This document shows positions 21,281-32,740 of a stretch of DNA of 64,000 bases, piece by piece. This DNA comes from Salticus scenicus. Taxonomy: Eukaryota > Arthropoda > Arachnida > Araneae > Salticidae. Location: contig OZ005650.1 in NCBI GenBank assembly GCA_963930645.1, positions 65,662,718 through 65,726,717 of the forward strand, read 5' to 3'. The translations under genes and the position numbers were made by a program. The notes under the pieces are model-generated. The model ran no database searches and was not told the DNA's origin. It worked only from the letters and a program-made list of their open reading frames with translations. Position 1 is the first letter of the stretch; every line of letters begins with the position of its first letter.

Positions 21281-21576
21281 CAGGGGCGTAGGAAAGGGAG
21301 GGGCTCAGGGGGCTCAATCCCCCCCCCCCCCTCCCTCCGCCCTATTGATTATTACAAATTTCCTTTTAATGCCAAATAAAAGAATCACCAAATTAAAACT
21401 AAAATTAATTTGTTATAAATGCTCATAATTGGTAACATTTTATAATTAATACTAATAATTAGTGGATACTAATTAAAATCTAATTATTAATCGATTTTGT
21501 TATGATTAATTTTGAGTAATTTTTAAAATGAAATTTTTTGAATCCCTCCCATGATTTTTCAACTGCTATGCCCTTG
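21281..21576. mobile_element. hAT MITE, 296 bp, TSD GCTATGAT
   Basis: The element begins CAGGGGCGTAGGAAAGGG and ends ...CTATGCCCTTG, with the exact 8-bp duplication GCTATGAT at 21273-21280 and 21577-21584. Its left end matches the inverted right end of the autonomous hAT at 54576-59094, and its right end matches that element's inverted left end over more than 100 bp. It is a deletion derivative of that family. Confidence 0.92.
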
Positions 21577-21584
21577 GCTATGAT

Positions 21585-23003
21585 CGCTAAACTATAATAT
21601 GCAAATAAGACATTATGGCTGTTTGACTTGTTAATAACTAAGTTTTAGTTCTTTAATACATTCTAGAAGACACACAGACTTTCAGATATGTATAGCTGTA
21701 TTAATTTCAGAACACCACTTTTATTATAGAAATATTAAGTAATTGCATATTTGGATGAAGTATAAAAAACCTTTTTATTTATAGCTCTTGGGCTCTGTTT
21801 CATGTCATATTTCAGTGAATCATTTCCATAACATTTTATTTAAATATATATTTGAAAATGTATGTATTTTTTATTTTTAAAAATGTATCTTGGAAATTGT
21901 AGTAAAAAAAAAAAAAAAAAATAGGTACTTTATTTAACTTTTGATACTTGGATCATCTAAATAATGCCTTAATGCAAATATTTCCAATTCACACTATCTT
22001 TTAACAATTACAATTGTTTTTCTAATAATTAAATGGTCAAACATATATCTTAAGTTATGATTAAAATATCATTGTGTTCAATTTAAAAGTAGTATTTTGT
22101 ATTATAATTTTGGTATCGGTTACAATGTTCGTTGGTCATTTTGTAGTTTTGTTATGGTCTTTCCCAATGAAAAAACAAAACTATATTTAGGTATTTTTAA
22201 ATATTACAAATAATCTTGGAATGTAGAAAGAAAAAACAAAGAATCCATTCTGCCAAATTTCAAAGCTCTAAAAATAATAGAAATAGATATGAGGGAGCAG
22301 ATTTTATTGGAACTGGGGTTTAAAAATGTATATTACTAGGCTTTTGAGACGGTGAGGAATAGATTACGTATAATTTCGAATACGTAAAATTATTAGTAGG
22401 GAAATAAAGACAGGTATTCGGAAAAATTAAAATAGAACTAGGAATTACAGAAGCTGTCTTAATGAATATTTAGGGTCAGGAATCAAATGTGCATAAACTG
22501 TAAAAAATTGTAACCTCGCTGCCAAAATTTAACTGTAAATTTTATGGCTAATCATTTTTTTTATGCTTCAGTTTGCTGTAATTTCCGTAATTTACTTTTT
22601 TTTTTTTTTTTTTTTGTAAATTCCATGTTTTACCACAAAATTTATATCTAAATGGGTGCAACAAGGTTTAAATTTTTTGCAGTGTACTTTCAAAGCTATA
22701 AAATGAACAGGAGGATGGGAGGACAGATAAATTAAAAAATTTTAATTGAAGCTAAGGCCTTGAAAAATCGCATTTTTGTGTTTTTAAGAGTGGGGAATTG
22801 ATTGCGTATACTTTTGAAGTTGTAAAATTTTTAGGGGAATATGGTGAGTATATATTTAACAATTTTAAAGTACAACAAAGGGACTTGGAAAATTCGTCCA
22901 AGTAACTATGAATGGTTCTTGATGTGAGGAATCAATTGTGCATACTTTCGAAGCTGAAAATCTAAAACTCATTTCACACCACTCTACCAAGGAAATCAAA
23001 CTA
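21585..23003. other. AT-rich stretch, no gene seen
   Basis: Several related short motifs recur (for example cgtatactttcgaagct / cgcatttttgtg, about 22300-22950), suggesting a decayed tandem or SINE-like repeat. No ORF, terminal repeats or known motif could be placed. Confidence 0.5.
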
Positions 23004-23462
23004 CAGTAAACTCTAGATTATCTGTGAGCAAATTATGCACATTGTGGGTTATCTACAGAATCAAGAATAAGTATTTTCTGAAGAAGAAACACAAACATTT
23101 TATATATTTTTTAAATATAAATATATATAACTATGTTTTTATTGTATCTTTTATACAGTACAGTACTGTTTAATTTAATACATAAATTAGCTTACATATT
23201 ATACCTTGGCTTCACCGTAACTCTACTTTTTTTGCTCATCGTTTTTACACCTTTTAGTACATAAAATACAAATTATGTTACTGTACTGTGGCTATTTTCA
23301 CTCTTTGTATTATGTTTTATATATAATGAATAAAGTTTTTGAGCTAGAATATTTTTTAATCTCATTTGGCTCTCACTTTCATCCTTTTTGCAGTTTATCC
23401 ATAATTTGCTTCATCTACGGAACCCGTGTGACTCAATTCTGCCGATAATCGAGAGTTTACTG
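23004..23462. mobile_element. TA-flanked pogo-like MITE, 459 bp
   Basis: The left end CAGTAAACTCTAGATTATC and inverted right end CAGTAAACTCTCGATTATC match at 18 of 19 positions, flanked by TA. A few further inverted bases (gcaaattatg) lie inside. No coding capacity. Confidence 0.85.
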
Positions 23463-24065
23463 TATAAGCTAAGTTCTTGAATGTAAAAGAGTGGAGAAGG
23501 GAAACATTGATCTAAAAAAATATAATATAAATTAAAATCTAATGACACTCGATTAAAAAAAAAATGTAAAATTTTTTTTTTTTGTTTTTAACTGATTTAA
23601 AATCTACAAACCACGTTTCTTGAATATCATAAATTTTGGAATTTCTGAAGATTAAATACTTTTATGATACGATGACATTGAAAAAAATATATATAAATAA
23701 GATCAAAATTTTATTAAAATTAGGTCAATTTCTAGAGGAGCTAAAAACTTTCGGACTAGGTAATAAAGTTTGTATCTAGAAGGATAAAAGAATATTTCTG
23801 CTGTTTTTGAAATTCAAATCACAAAGATTAGTTTAAAAAATGCTGAAATAGTTAGAAATTTATTAAGTGTTTCATAATTCTACTAAAAAAACTTCAGAAC
23901 ATACTTATTGAAATCTATTTCATTTGTTTATTTCATTCCATGTGTATGCATGTCCTGTTATACAATGCCAGGTACACTTCTCTTTCTTTTCTAATGTGCT
24001 AATTTCATGTTTGATGTTTAACATTTTGTTGAATGTTTAACATTTAATGTTTTGTCTTTTTATAG

Positions 24066-24074
24066 GGAATGTAA
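24066..24074 (+). CDS. cry2: Possible minimal last exon of the cryptochrome gene
   Basis: The pyrimidine-rich acceptor tgtctttttatag is followed by GGA ATG TAA. In phase 0 this would add Gly-Met-stop after ...TND. A poly(A) signal AATAAA lies at 24428-24433, and a more 3'-UTR-like stretch ends with AATAAA at 28575. The call rests only on splice-site appearance and phase. Another acceptor at about 13760 (tttgtatag, then LSTLVETSPFKDFLRN, stop at about 13832) is also phase-compatible. Confidence 0.25.
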   Translation, partial: GM

Positions 24075-24440
24075 GATAATATCGCATTTCTTCACTAGTA
24101 GTGTAAGGCATTCATGAAAAAAAGTCTATCTTCAGCATCCTTACATATTTCAGCTCATGTCATTTTGAAAAGTACATTCCATGAACATCACTTTAAACAT
24201 CATGGCATTTTGTACTTCAGAGTATTTTTTCTGGGAACTGCATTTTGGATGACCTCATGAATTTTGTGATGTAACTGAAGAACTAATATTAATTGGGTTA
24301 TTTATTTATTATTACTTTTTAAAAGTTCACTCTCTTTTTTCCAATATCTGTGTGTTATTTAATTTGAAATAACTTTAACAGAATATTTTTGTACATATAA
24401 TGATCACTTGATAAATTTTGATAATGAAATAAATTTAATA

Positions 24441-26833
24441 TATATATATATATATATATTTATAATACATTCGTTATTATTATAATAATCTGTTTTATAA
24501 ACTGGAAATTCAGTCCATGCTTACAGATTTTTTTCCAAATCTTGACCAAATCCTTAGATGAATATTTGATACCCATAGTATTTACATCATTCATTTCATA
24601 AATTTGTGATAAAAAGTACTCAGTATTAATGCTTTCAAAATTTGATCTTTGGAAAGAATGTATTTACATCTACTGCCTTGCCAAGGATTAAAGACGGGTC
24701 ATGTGACTGAGAGGTGGAGAGAAAACGAATCTATTCTATAAAATAGGGTAAGAGGGAAACAACAGAAGGATGTCTTATTACTAGTTTGGTGAGAGGGGGA
24801 CTTTTCTCACCCTTCAGATGTATGTTTCCTTCCCTCCGGAATAATCTATTTTTTTGGCCGCATGCCAAGGGCAGTCTTTGAAATCTGGCTTAGCAGTAAA
24901 GCTTTTTTTTTTTTTTTTAAGCTATGAATTAGGATTGATTTTTATTTTTCAATACCAAAATCTTGTATGTGATTTCTATAAGTGTTGATTTTTCTGACAC
25001 TATTTTAAAAGAATATACATAATGAAAAGGCTTTGAGTTCTGGTTAAGAATAAAATTCTAAAGAAAAAGTTTTGCTTCATTGTTTTTTTTTTTTTTTTTT
25101 TTAAAAAGTAAATTCATAATAGTATACAGGATTAAGAACTTATTCAAGTAAAGTCTAATAAATGATAATCATTAAATTGAAACAAAATTCAACCAAGAAA
25201 TAATTCTAGCTAAACAAAATATTTATACATAAAAAAAAAAAAAATAATAATAATAATTTTAAGATAAAAAAAAAAAAAAAAAAAAACTTTTTATATACCA
25301 TGTTTTTAAATTTTCTGATGAATCATTAATGAAATATGCGAGGATAAAAAATAATATTTAAGCACACAGACTCAGTTCAGTGAAATAATAATAATAGTGG
25401 GAAAAAAAAAGTTGGTTTTAAAAATAAAATATTACTCCTTTTAGAACAACATATATTAGTGTCGTGAACTGCATTCTTATCATACTTATGATAACATACT
25501 TATCAATGTGTATAAATTTTTTAAAGTGATAATGACGTCAATTTTTGTGAGATGCATAATTTAACTTTTTATAATTTTTTACCGTTTACATTGAATTAAA
25601 TGTATTTATTTTTATGTCGATAAAAAAAGAACTCGTAATTTTTTTTGGTAACAATTAAATTATAGCTAATATTTTAATGGCATTTTCATATTTTAATTAA
25701 TTATAAAAAAACTAATCAAAAATTCGAAAGTCGGACTTTGAAGTATTGTGTTGTCACTGTGATCTCAGCAATCCTGAAAGTTTCAAATGTCTAGCTAGTC
25801 GGGAAGTTAGTTAAAAATAGATTGCAAGATTTGTACCAGACAGGCAAACAAACAAGAATCGAAGTTAATAAAACATGGTAAAAAATAGTGGCAACTAATC
25901 CTTTTTTTTTTTTTTAATTATCACTACCTTTTATCATTCTAGGATGCTATAATTGTTTAATTTAACTTTATTCCATTTTTGGAGGTTCCCTTTTTTTTTT
26001 TTTTTTTTTAAACCATTTTTCCAGAAAAAAAAAAAAAAAAAAAAAAAAATTACTGAAAATGGTTTTTGGCATTTCCCCCCCCCCCCCTCCAAAACAGATT
26101 ATTCTAGGGGCAATAATTTTTTTCACTATCGTTAGTTTGTTTGTTTCATTCCTTTAGACTCTATACATTCTAAATTTCTTACTGTCACATACACTAGACC
26201 TAAATACCTCATATGCAACCTCTTTCATGCCCTTCTCTACATATGTGGACATTCAATTTTTTGTAATCACAATTACTGTCATTAATTAAAAAATAAACAT
26301 TTGGATTAAAAATTAAAAAATAAACATAAACCTTTTCATTAAGAGTTCTTATAGGATTTACATTTATTGACTTTCCTGATGTTTGCAAAATGTTTTGCAG
26401 CATTTTTATAAAACACATATAGTAGGATTTGCTTTGGTGTCTCATATTAGTTTTAACATTTGTATCAGTAAGACATCTTGGTCTTTCTGCTTCCTGAAAT
26501 TCTGTAATATGTTTGTACATATAATTGTTAATGTTTTATTTATTCTTTCTTCTAAAAATGGATCATCTGAATAAGAGTTTTAACACCAAATAACCCACAT
26601 CTAAAATGAGGGGGGTTACCCCTTTCCTTTGCAACCATTAACTTTTCAACAAACATTTATTTTTAGAATTTTTAAATTTTATTTTACCAAAACATTTAAA
26701 TATGTAAAGTTGTATAAAAGTTTAAAAAGCAAAATCAATCAAATAATAGTCCAAATGAGGTTTTTAAGTTTAGCTAAAATAATTTTAAAGCAATAAGCAG
26801 TAGAATTATTTTTTTTTACACAATATCATTATA

Positions 26834-26865
<32 letters not shown>

Positions 26866-29158
26866 CTAATCTCTATCTTTGAAAATGAAGAATGGTATAC
26901 TATATTTTCATTTGTGAAATACTTGTAAAAGTGATAAATCACATTAAATTTATACCTGTTTCTGACAAAGATATTGTGATTAAATATTTATTGTTAATAA
27001 CTGAGCAATTATTAGTCATTCTGGCCATCAACCAGTGTACTTAGTATTGATTTAGAAATTAATATGTAATATAGAGTTGTGTTTTGTGAATATGGCATAT
27101 TATCATTAACATCACTTTTAAATGTGCTATATATGTATAATTCATATTTAAAAAAAATATTTTGGAGCTTTGATAAGTCAAAATTTATTAAGGAGGCAAA
27201 AAGCAATGATTTAATTTTCTTAATATTTTAAAGCTAACCTTTTGAACTTCATGGACCACTAAATTAACCTTTTTACCAACTACTGACTCTTTGGTGCAGC
27301 TGGTGATAGAACTGAAATGTGAACTGATAAACTATTCGTATTCTCGTTCATTTCCCTTTTCGTTTCTGTGTATTTTCTATCTCATACTTATAGCAAGATG
27401 ATCGATGTCTTCTTTTCTTATATAATTAATTTAAAGTTTTATTAATATGCAGGACCACAATCTCCTAGGAATTTATTTCTCTCACTCCTACACAACAGAT
27501 TACTAGTTATAATTTTAGCTTACAACAAACATACCCAATAATTGGTTAATGTAGTATCAAATGCAGACCAAGAATTCAAAGCAACAGTATAATTGTAAAC
27601 AATGTAATTTCTAATAAAATAATATATGCTTGGCTTCTACTATGCTTAATAGATCATCTTTATTATATATATATATATAATGATGATCTATTAAGCATAG
27701 TAGAAGCCAAGCGACAGATACAAAATCACTGAAACACCAAATAAGATTAAAAATTTCTCTGAGAAGTTCAGAAAAATGAAAAAAAAATTTTTTATCAGGG
27801 GATGAAATATACAAATTTAAAGAAACCAGATTTATTAATTAACAGCCTGCAAAACAAACGAATCAATAAACTAACACAACAAATCTTAACTTAAAGCCAT
27901 AAACTATATCAAAATTTATGAAAAAATAATTTAAGAAACTTAAGATAGAAAGGAAGGAGGCAGGCGGCAAGACTTGTGACTTGCCTGTTTTATAGAAAAC
28001 TATTGGAATGAATTTATGTATAAATATAAGTTTAAAGACTAGAAAAACCAAAAGGAGAATTACAAACCAATGCGCAAAATTGCAGCAAAAGGAAATGCAA
28101 AATTTAAATGTAGAAATATATAAATGTAGGAATATATAAACACCTCCCTGATGAAGATCTCAGTGTTTTTTGGGGTTTAATTTCATTCACTTGTTTATAT
28201 ATTCCTACATTTATATATTTTTATATATATATACATTGTGTACCACAGATCAGTGATTGGTGATATTTGCCTTAAAGCATTAGTGGATTCTGAAGTATGT
28301 AAATATGGTAAATAAACAAAACTATTTATGTGTTACAATAAAAACATTACCACATAGTTTTAATTGGTTGCATTACTGTTGTTTAAAATGGCATAGTAGT
28401 AATTGAAGTTTGACTTATTTAAGTTCCATAATATTGACATTATCATATATTTAGCTTTATATTAAAATGTTATCCAAATCATGTAATTGCCATATTGTCA
28501 TGAAATGTCTGTACATAGTTGTAAATATGTACCCAGTATATTGCCCAGTGGATGTGAGTTGTTCAACATCTTGTAATAAAATTCATTGTATTCATAAATC
28601 CATCCACATCTGAAGTAATTGCTGAAAAAGAAATTGTATTATACAAATGAAAATGTATGTTATATGGCCAATGGTGCTTTTGAAAAAGTTTATTCTGTTT
28701 TAAAAAATAAAGAAAATTATTTATATTTTTATTCTATTATTTAATTTTGTGTGTTACAATAAATCCAATATTTTATGAATGTAGCAACACACACAAATTT
28801 TCATTTAAACCTCTACTACACAACATTTTGTTAATTTTATGCATAGTTTTTCTCCCCCCCCCCCCCAATATAATTGTATGGGATTTCATTGCTCCAAATT
28901 TTACAAATATATCATTGAAAAACAAAGTTTTTTTTCAAATTTCACTCTTTGAACATCCTTTTTTTTTTTTTTTTTTTTTTGTCTAAACGAGCAATTATTA
29001 AAAAAAGAAAAAAAATGAAATGTTTCTTTTTGAGCTTCAAAATTAAAATACTGAATTTACTAAACAAAATAAATTTAAATGTATAATAGAGGGCTAGAAA
29101 GACATATGAATTCCCCTAGAATTATTCTGTCAGAAAAAGACATTAAAAAAGCAATACA
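24441..29158. other. AT-rich gene-poor stretch with hairpins and 3'-UTR-like sequence
   Basis: It contains homopolymer tracts and a repeat shared with 44890-46150 (about 25270-25660: gataatgacgtcaatttttg...gatgcataattt...ttatgtcga). There is a perfect hairpin at 27628-27712 and an inverted repeat at 28115-28220. At 28500-28600 two Pumilio-type sites (TGTACATA 28510, TGTAAATA 28520) precede AATAAA at 28575, resembling the end of a 3' UTR. Confidence 0.5.
27628..27712. repeat. Perfect 31-bp hairpin with an (AT)n loop
   Basis: Bases 27628-27658 (gcttggcttctactatgctt...) are repeated exactly inverted at 27682-27712 around a 23-bp AT-rich loop. It could be a foldback MITE, a replication-slippage palindrome or a small-RNA precursor. 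Sequence alone does not decide. Confidence 0.85.
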
Positions 29159-29166
29159 TCAACAAC

Positions 29167-29942
29167 TAAGGGTGTATCCAGAATTTATTTTATTTATTTA
29201 TTTTTATTTTTATTTTTTTTGGGGGGGGGGACTTTAACTCAGATTTCGGTCGCGCACCTGCACAGATGCACACCAAAAGCATGTGCACTAAAGTTTGTCC
29301 CTCCCCTCCAATAACCTTATTTTAAAAAATATATAAGTTATTGCCTTAAACTTCGTATCTAGGAATAGTAAAATGGTCATGTGCTATAAATAAGATTGCT
29401 TGCACCGCCGCATGGCTGCAAACAGCGGAATTAATGTTCCTAAAATCAAAAATGACAAGAAAAGATATAATAATAATTCTAAGGGACGCCTTGTGACTAG
29501 TCCTGTAAAATGCACAATTCTCTGCTAGAGACTTCCTTAATCCATGACGTTTTAAACTGCTGACAAACAGAGAAAAATCACTAAAAACTGGACTCACGGT
29601 AGTCTAGTTAATGAGGCTTTGAACTCATAATTGAAGGATTGAGCAATCTGTACTGGAGCCATCCAAAGACTGTTATGTAGATTAATGGTATCTGGTGTAC
29701 GTAAAACTCGTTGTGTCTTCCCTTTTTCATAAATAACTATAATACCTCTGGGTATACTGAAGTTGGGAAAACATCTCGTTTTAAATTGGTATGGCATGAT
29801 TCAGGACTACCCTAGCAATGAATTCCAGACCATCGCTATGCTTTCTGTCTAGCTTTAGTGCAATGTTAAGCCCATTCAAGTTCAATGTAACAAAATTTGA
29901 CATCCTAATTCGAGGGGGGAGCTCAAGCTGGATACGCCCCTG
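29167..29942. mobile_element. hAT-type element, 776 bp, TSD TCAACAAC
   Basis: Left end TAAGGGTGTATCCAGAATTT and right end ...CTGGATACGCCCCTG are inverted repeats (canonical end CAGGGGCGTATCCAG). The exact 8-bp duplication TCAACAAC lies at 29159-29166 and 29943-29950. The interior (about 29340-29800) is less AT-rich and carries two overlapping minus-strand open frames of 83 and 67 residues that I do not recognise. It is inserted at the 3' edge of the KIAA1586-type relic. Confidence 0.85.
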
Positions 29943-30786
29943 TCAACAACAGTGTTATGAAGTGCAAGATATTTGACATGTCTAGTGGAAAGAAAATAAC
30001 CAATGTTCAACTGCAGCTGATGAATCAAAGCTTAATGATTCTACTCCATCAATGCTTATTCGCATTAAATTATTGATTGTCTCGGTAGACAAGTTGCATT
30101 GCAATGAAGTTTTAATTCAATTCATTACACTGAATCCTTTCTCACATCCAGATGTACTGGGAGAAATACAAAGTGTTATCTCCCACAAATGGAATATTTA
30201 AAAATTCTTGTTTACTCTCTAAAAGGTAACAGTATACAAACAGAATGTTTGATAAGGATTCTCGCAATTTACTAATAGTGATTCTGAGATCTGACCATTC
30301 ATTTTTAGCCAAAGAAAATCTCTTCATTACTTAAGTTTTGGCTAAAGTGATCGCAAAGTTCAGCAACTTCATTATTATCATATGTAGCTAAAGCTGCAGT
30401 TTTCTAATGGCCAAAAATTGAAATTGAAAATATTAAAAGTGAAACGGCTTGGATTTTTGTAGAGTTTTTGATCTGCTTCCAACACAATATAAAATGTCAC
30501 AAAGAAAGTTTGCATTTTTCCTTTCTTCTCCCTTAAGTTCGATACCCTTAAAGGAATTTCTCCTGAAATTTTCTTTTAAAGCTTTCATATGGGGTCCATT
30601 TTCTTGTCTCAGAGCTTCTAACTTTAACATGCAGCCTCTAAAGTAATGGTAATGTCTAATATAGTAAAATGATCAGCTTGAATTTTTTTTTTTTTAAACA
30701 ACTAAGATATCAGTAACATCAAGCTAATAATGTAGAGTTTGAATGAAATGAACAAGTCGTTCCTTCAGGTATCCTTGAATTTTAGC

Positions 30787-30953
30787 AGGTCGCGCTCATC
30801 GACCTAGCCGTTCGGAGTTTTCCGTGGTTTCCTCCGAAACTCGCGTAAATACGGGCTAGGACCCCTTAGAAAGACCCCCACGGAGGGCATTCCCCCTAGG
30901 CCTAGGACACATCAGGAGTCAATCGGCCTTAAGTCCTACAACCAACCAACCAA
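30787..30953 (+). mobile_element. 5'-truncated SINE with 14-bp TSD, copy 2
   Basis: The body aggtcgcgctcatcgaccta...cgggctaggacccctta...cccccacggagggcat ends in a short (CCAA)n tail. It is flanked by the exact duplication CCTTGAATTTTAGC at 30773-30786 and 30954-30967. That is direct evidence of retrotransposition into the hAT relic. It lacks the tRNA-like head seen in copy 3. Confidence 0.85.
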
Positions 30954-31477
30954 CCTTGAATTTTAGCTGACTTCACATTGTTTCTTTCGGCAGCAACACT
31001 TTCAAGATGCATAACAATCAAAGGTAAGTTTTTTTGCACAGCTAATAATGCTCACTGTTGGATACGCAGCCACCTGCTTTGGGATATGCTTCCCATTTGA
31101 ACTGATAGAATTTCTAAGAAATTACTCCTCTCAATAAGCTCTCTTCAATGTTTCGGAGAGTGGCTGCAAAATTTAACAATCCCTTTAATGGTATCTTCAA
31201 ATTTCCCCTTAATATAAGCGATTTTTACAGCATCAGTTATAGCTAATTCTAAATTGTGTGTGATGCAGTGAATGGCAATTAAATGAGGAATATCTTTCGT
31301 CATGATAGCAGCAACACTAGAATACTTCCTCACGTTAACAGACGTCCCATCTAAATTTATGCCTGTTATTTTTTCCTTTTGGATATCATTAATTTTTACA
31401 TTTTCTAAAGGTTTTATCAGTATAGCACATAAACCTGCAGCATCAGCATGTTCTAACTCATCTTATTCAACAAAGCT

Positions 31478-32173
31478 AGTTATTGGTTTTCCTGAGGAAT
31501 CTTGTAAATAATCCCCGTTGCTGTTTGCCATTCAATGTAGGCGTCTGGTCCAACTTAAACAACTTTCCATTATTACATCTGTTCTTATTCTCTTTACAGC
31601 TCGTTTTAGTTCTGAAATCAGTATTATTTAACATTTTATTTTATCCCAGTTCATCTGCTGTACAAATTCATCTCTAAATCGAGTAGTCCAGTGGATTTAA
31701 ATCATTTTTTCATCAGAAAAAAGGATTCTCTTAGTCTAACCTTTTCTGAAATTGTGTCGCACCCAGTTAGCGAATTTGATTCTTTTATGCTTTTGGGTTT
31801 CTATGAGTTTAGGTTGTATTCGTTTTTTGTAAGGTCTTAATCCAATGTCATTTTTAAGTATTCTCTGTACAGATGGTTTTGATACTTCCAGTTCCCTAGC
31901 AAGTTTCCTTATGGATATGCTCTTCTTACGTGTCAAGCGACTCTTCACTGTTTGAATCAGATTTTTGATGTGGACAATGCGTGGACTGTCTGGAGGTTGA
32001 GATGTTTTAATATTGTCACTCTTTCTAATCATATTACACCACTTAAAAACAGTGGCACAACTTAAAACACCTTTCAAATGACGAAATATTTTGCTTCTGG
32101 ATTCTCCACTTTTGAGCTTGGAAAGTACCAATTTTTGTACTTCTTTGCTCTTCATACTATCCTGTAGTTGCAA
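31478..32173 (-). pseudogene. mariner-type transposase, internally deleted
   Basis: The first about 145 residues are open on the minus strand. They hold an HTH/paired-like N-terminus (VQKLVLSKLKSGESRSKIFR...SISIRKLARELEVSKPSVQR) and then YKKRIQPKLIETQKHKRIKF. A stop and frameshift follow, then RILFSDEK (first catalytic aspartate), directly followed by NPLDYS and DEFVQQMNWDKIK. The protein between the first and third catalytic regions is deleted. The C-terminus (ISELKRAVKRIRTDVIMES, CLSWTRRLH) ends near 31500. A possible 5' terminal repeat (acgggtgtaccagaataaaa on the minus strand, about 32295-32315) precedes it. It splits the hAT relic. Confidence 0.7.
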
Positions 32174-32740
32174 TGTAATTTTTGCTTTTGAATTGTTGCA
32201 CAGATTTTACCAATGTAATTGGGAATCTATGAAAAACGTATGTCTATATATAATACAAAATTTCCATGCATACATACAAATAGTAATAGTCTATTTTATT
32301 CTGGTACACCCGTTATATCTTTTTAGATTGTATTTAAGACCTTTAATCAGATCTTTCATAACTGCAGTGATGTAGTTGCAAAAATCAGCACCTCTTTTGT
32401 AATTTAAATAGTTTTTTCCACAGTGATTGTGGACTATTCTTTGTTTGTAATTCACATAATCCTTTAAATTTTATAAATGACATTTCTTCTTTTGCATGGA
32501 AATATGCAGTATTAAAAAGAACAGACAATCTTTTATGCTGTTCTGCAGTCAACTTAATGAGACATTTTATTGGAGTGACAGTAAGAACATCAACTGCCAA
32601 TTTTGCTTGAATGTACAAAATGCGCTTTTTAATTTTAGTGTGCACTTCTGGATTTTTTAAATAGGAACTTGAAAACATTGGTCATTTTTGGAAAAGCTCA
32701 ATAAATCTTGCACTTTTAGTGTGCTCATTTTTTGTATCTA

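Larger units (their letters stand above)
29951..32740 (-). pseudogene. hAT transposase relic (KIAA1586/ZMYM-like), interrupted
   Basis: Pieces of one transposase are spread along the minus strand in shifting frames. The order is FNTAYFHAKEEMSFIKFKGL and CELQTKNSPQ (about 32430-32520), then GINLDGTSVNVRKYSSVAAI and TKDIPHLIAIHCITHNLEL (about 31200-31370), then LRQENGPHMKALKENF and FKGIELKG (about 30560-30620). Last comes the C-terminal dimerisation segment with SGCERGFSVMN and LSTETINNLMRISIDG (about 30040-30160). These match hAT proteins related to KIAA1586. Stops, frameshifts, a mariner insertion (about 31478-32330) and a SINE (30787-30953) make it dead. No matching terminal repeats were found. 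Confidence 0.7.

Noticed and set aside
28140..28175. ctgatgaagatctcagtg resembles a hammerhead core
   Set aside because: No GAAA in place and no stem II or stem I partner. It lies in a simple inverted repeat.
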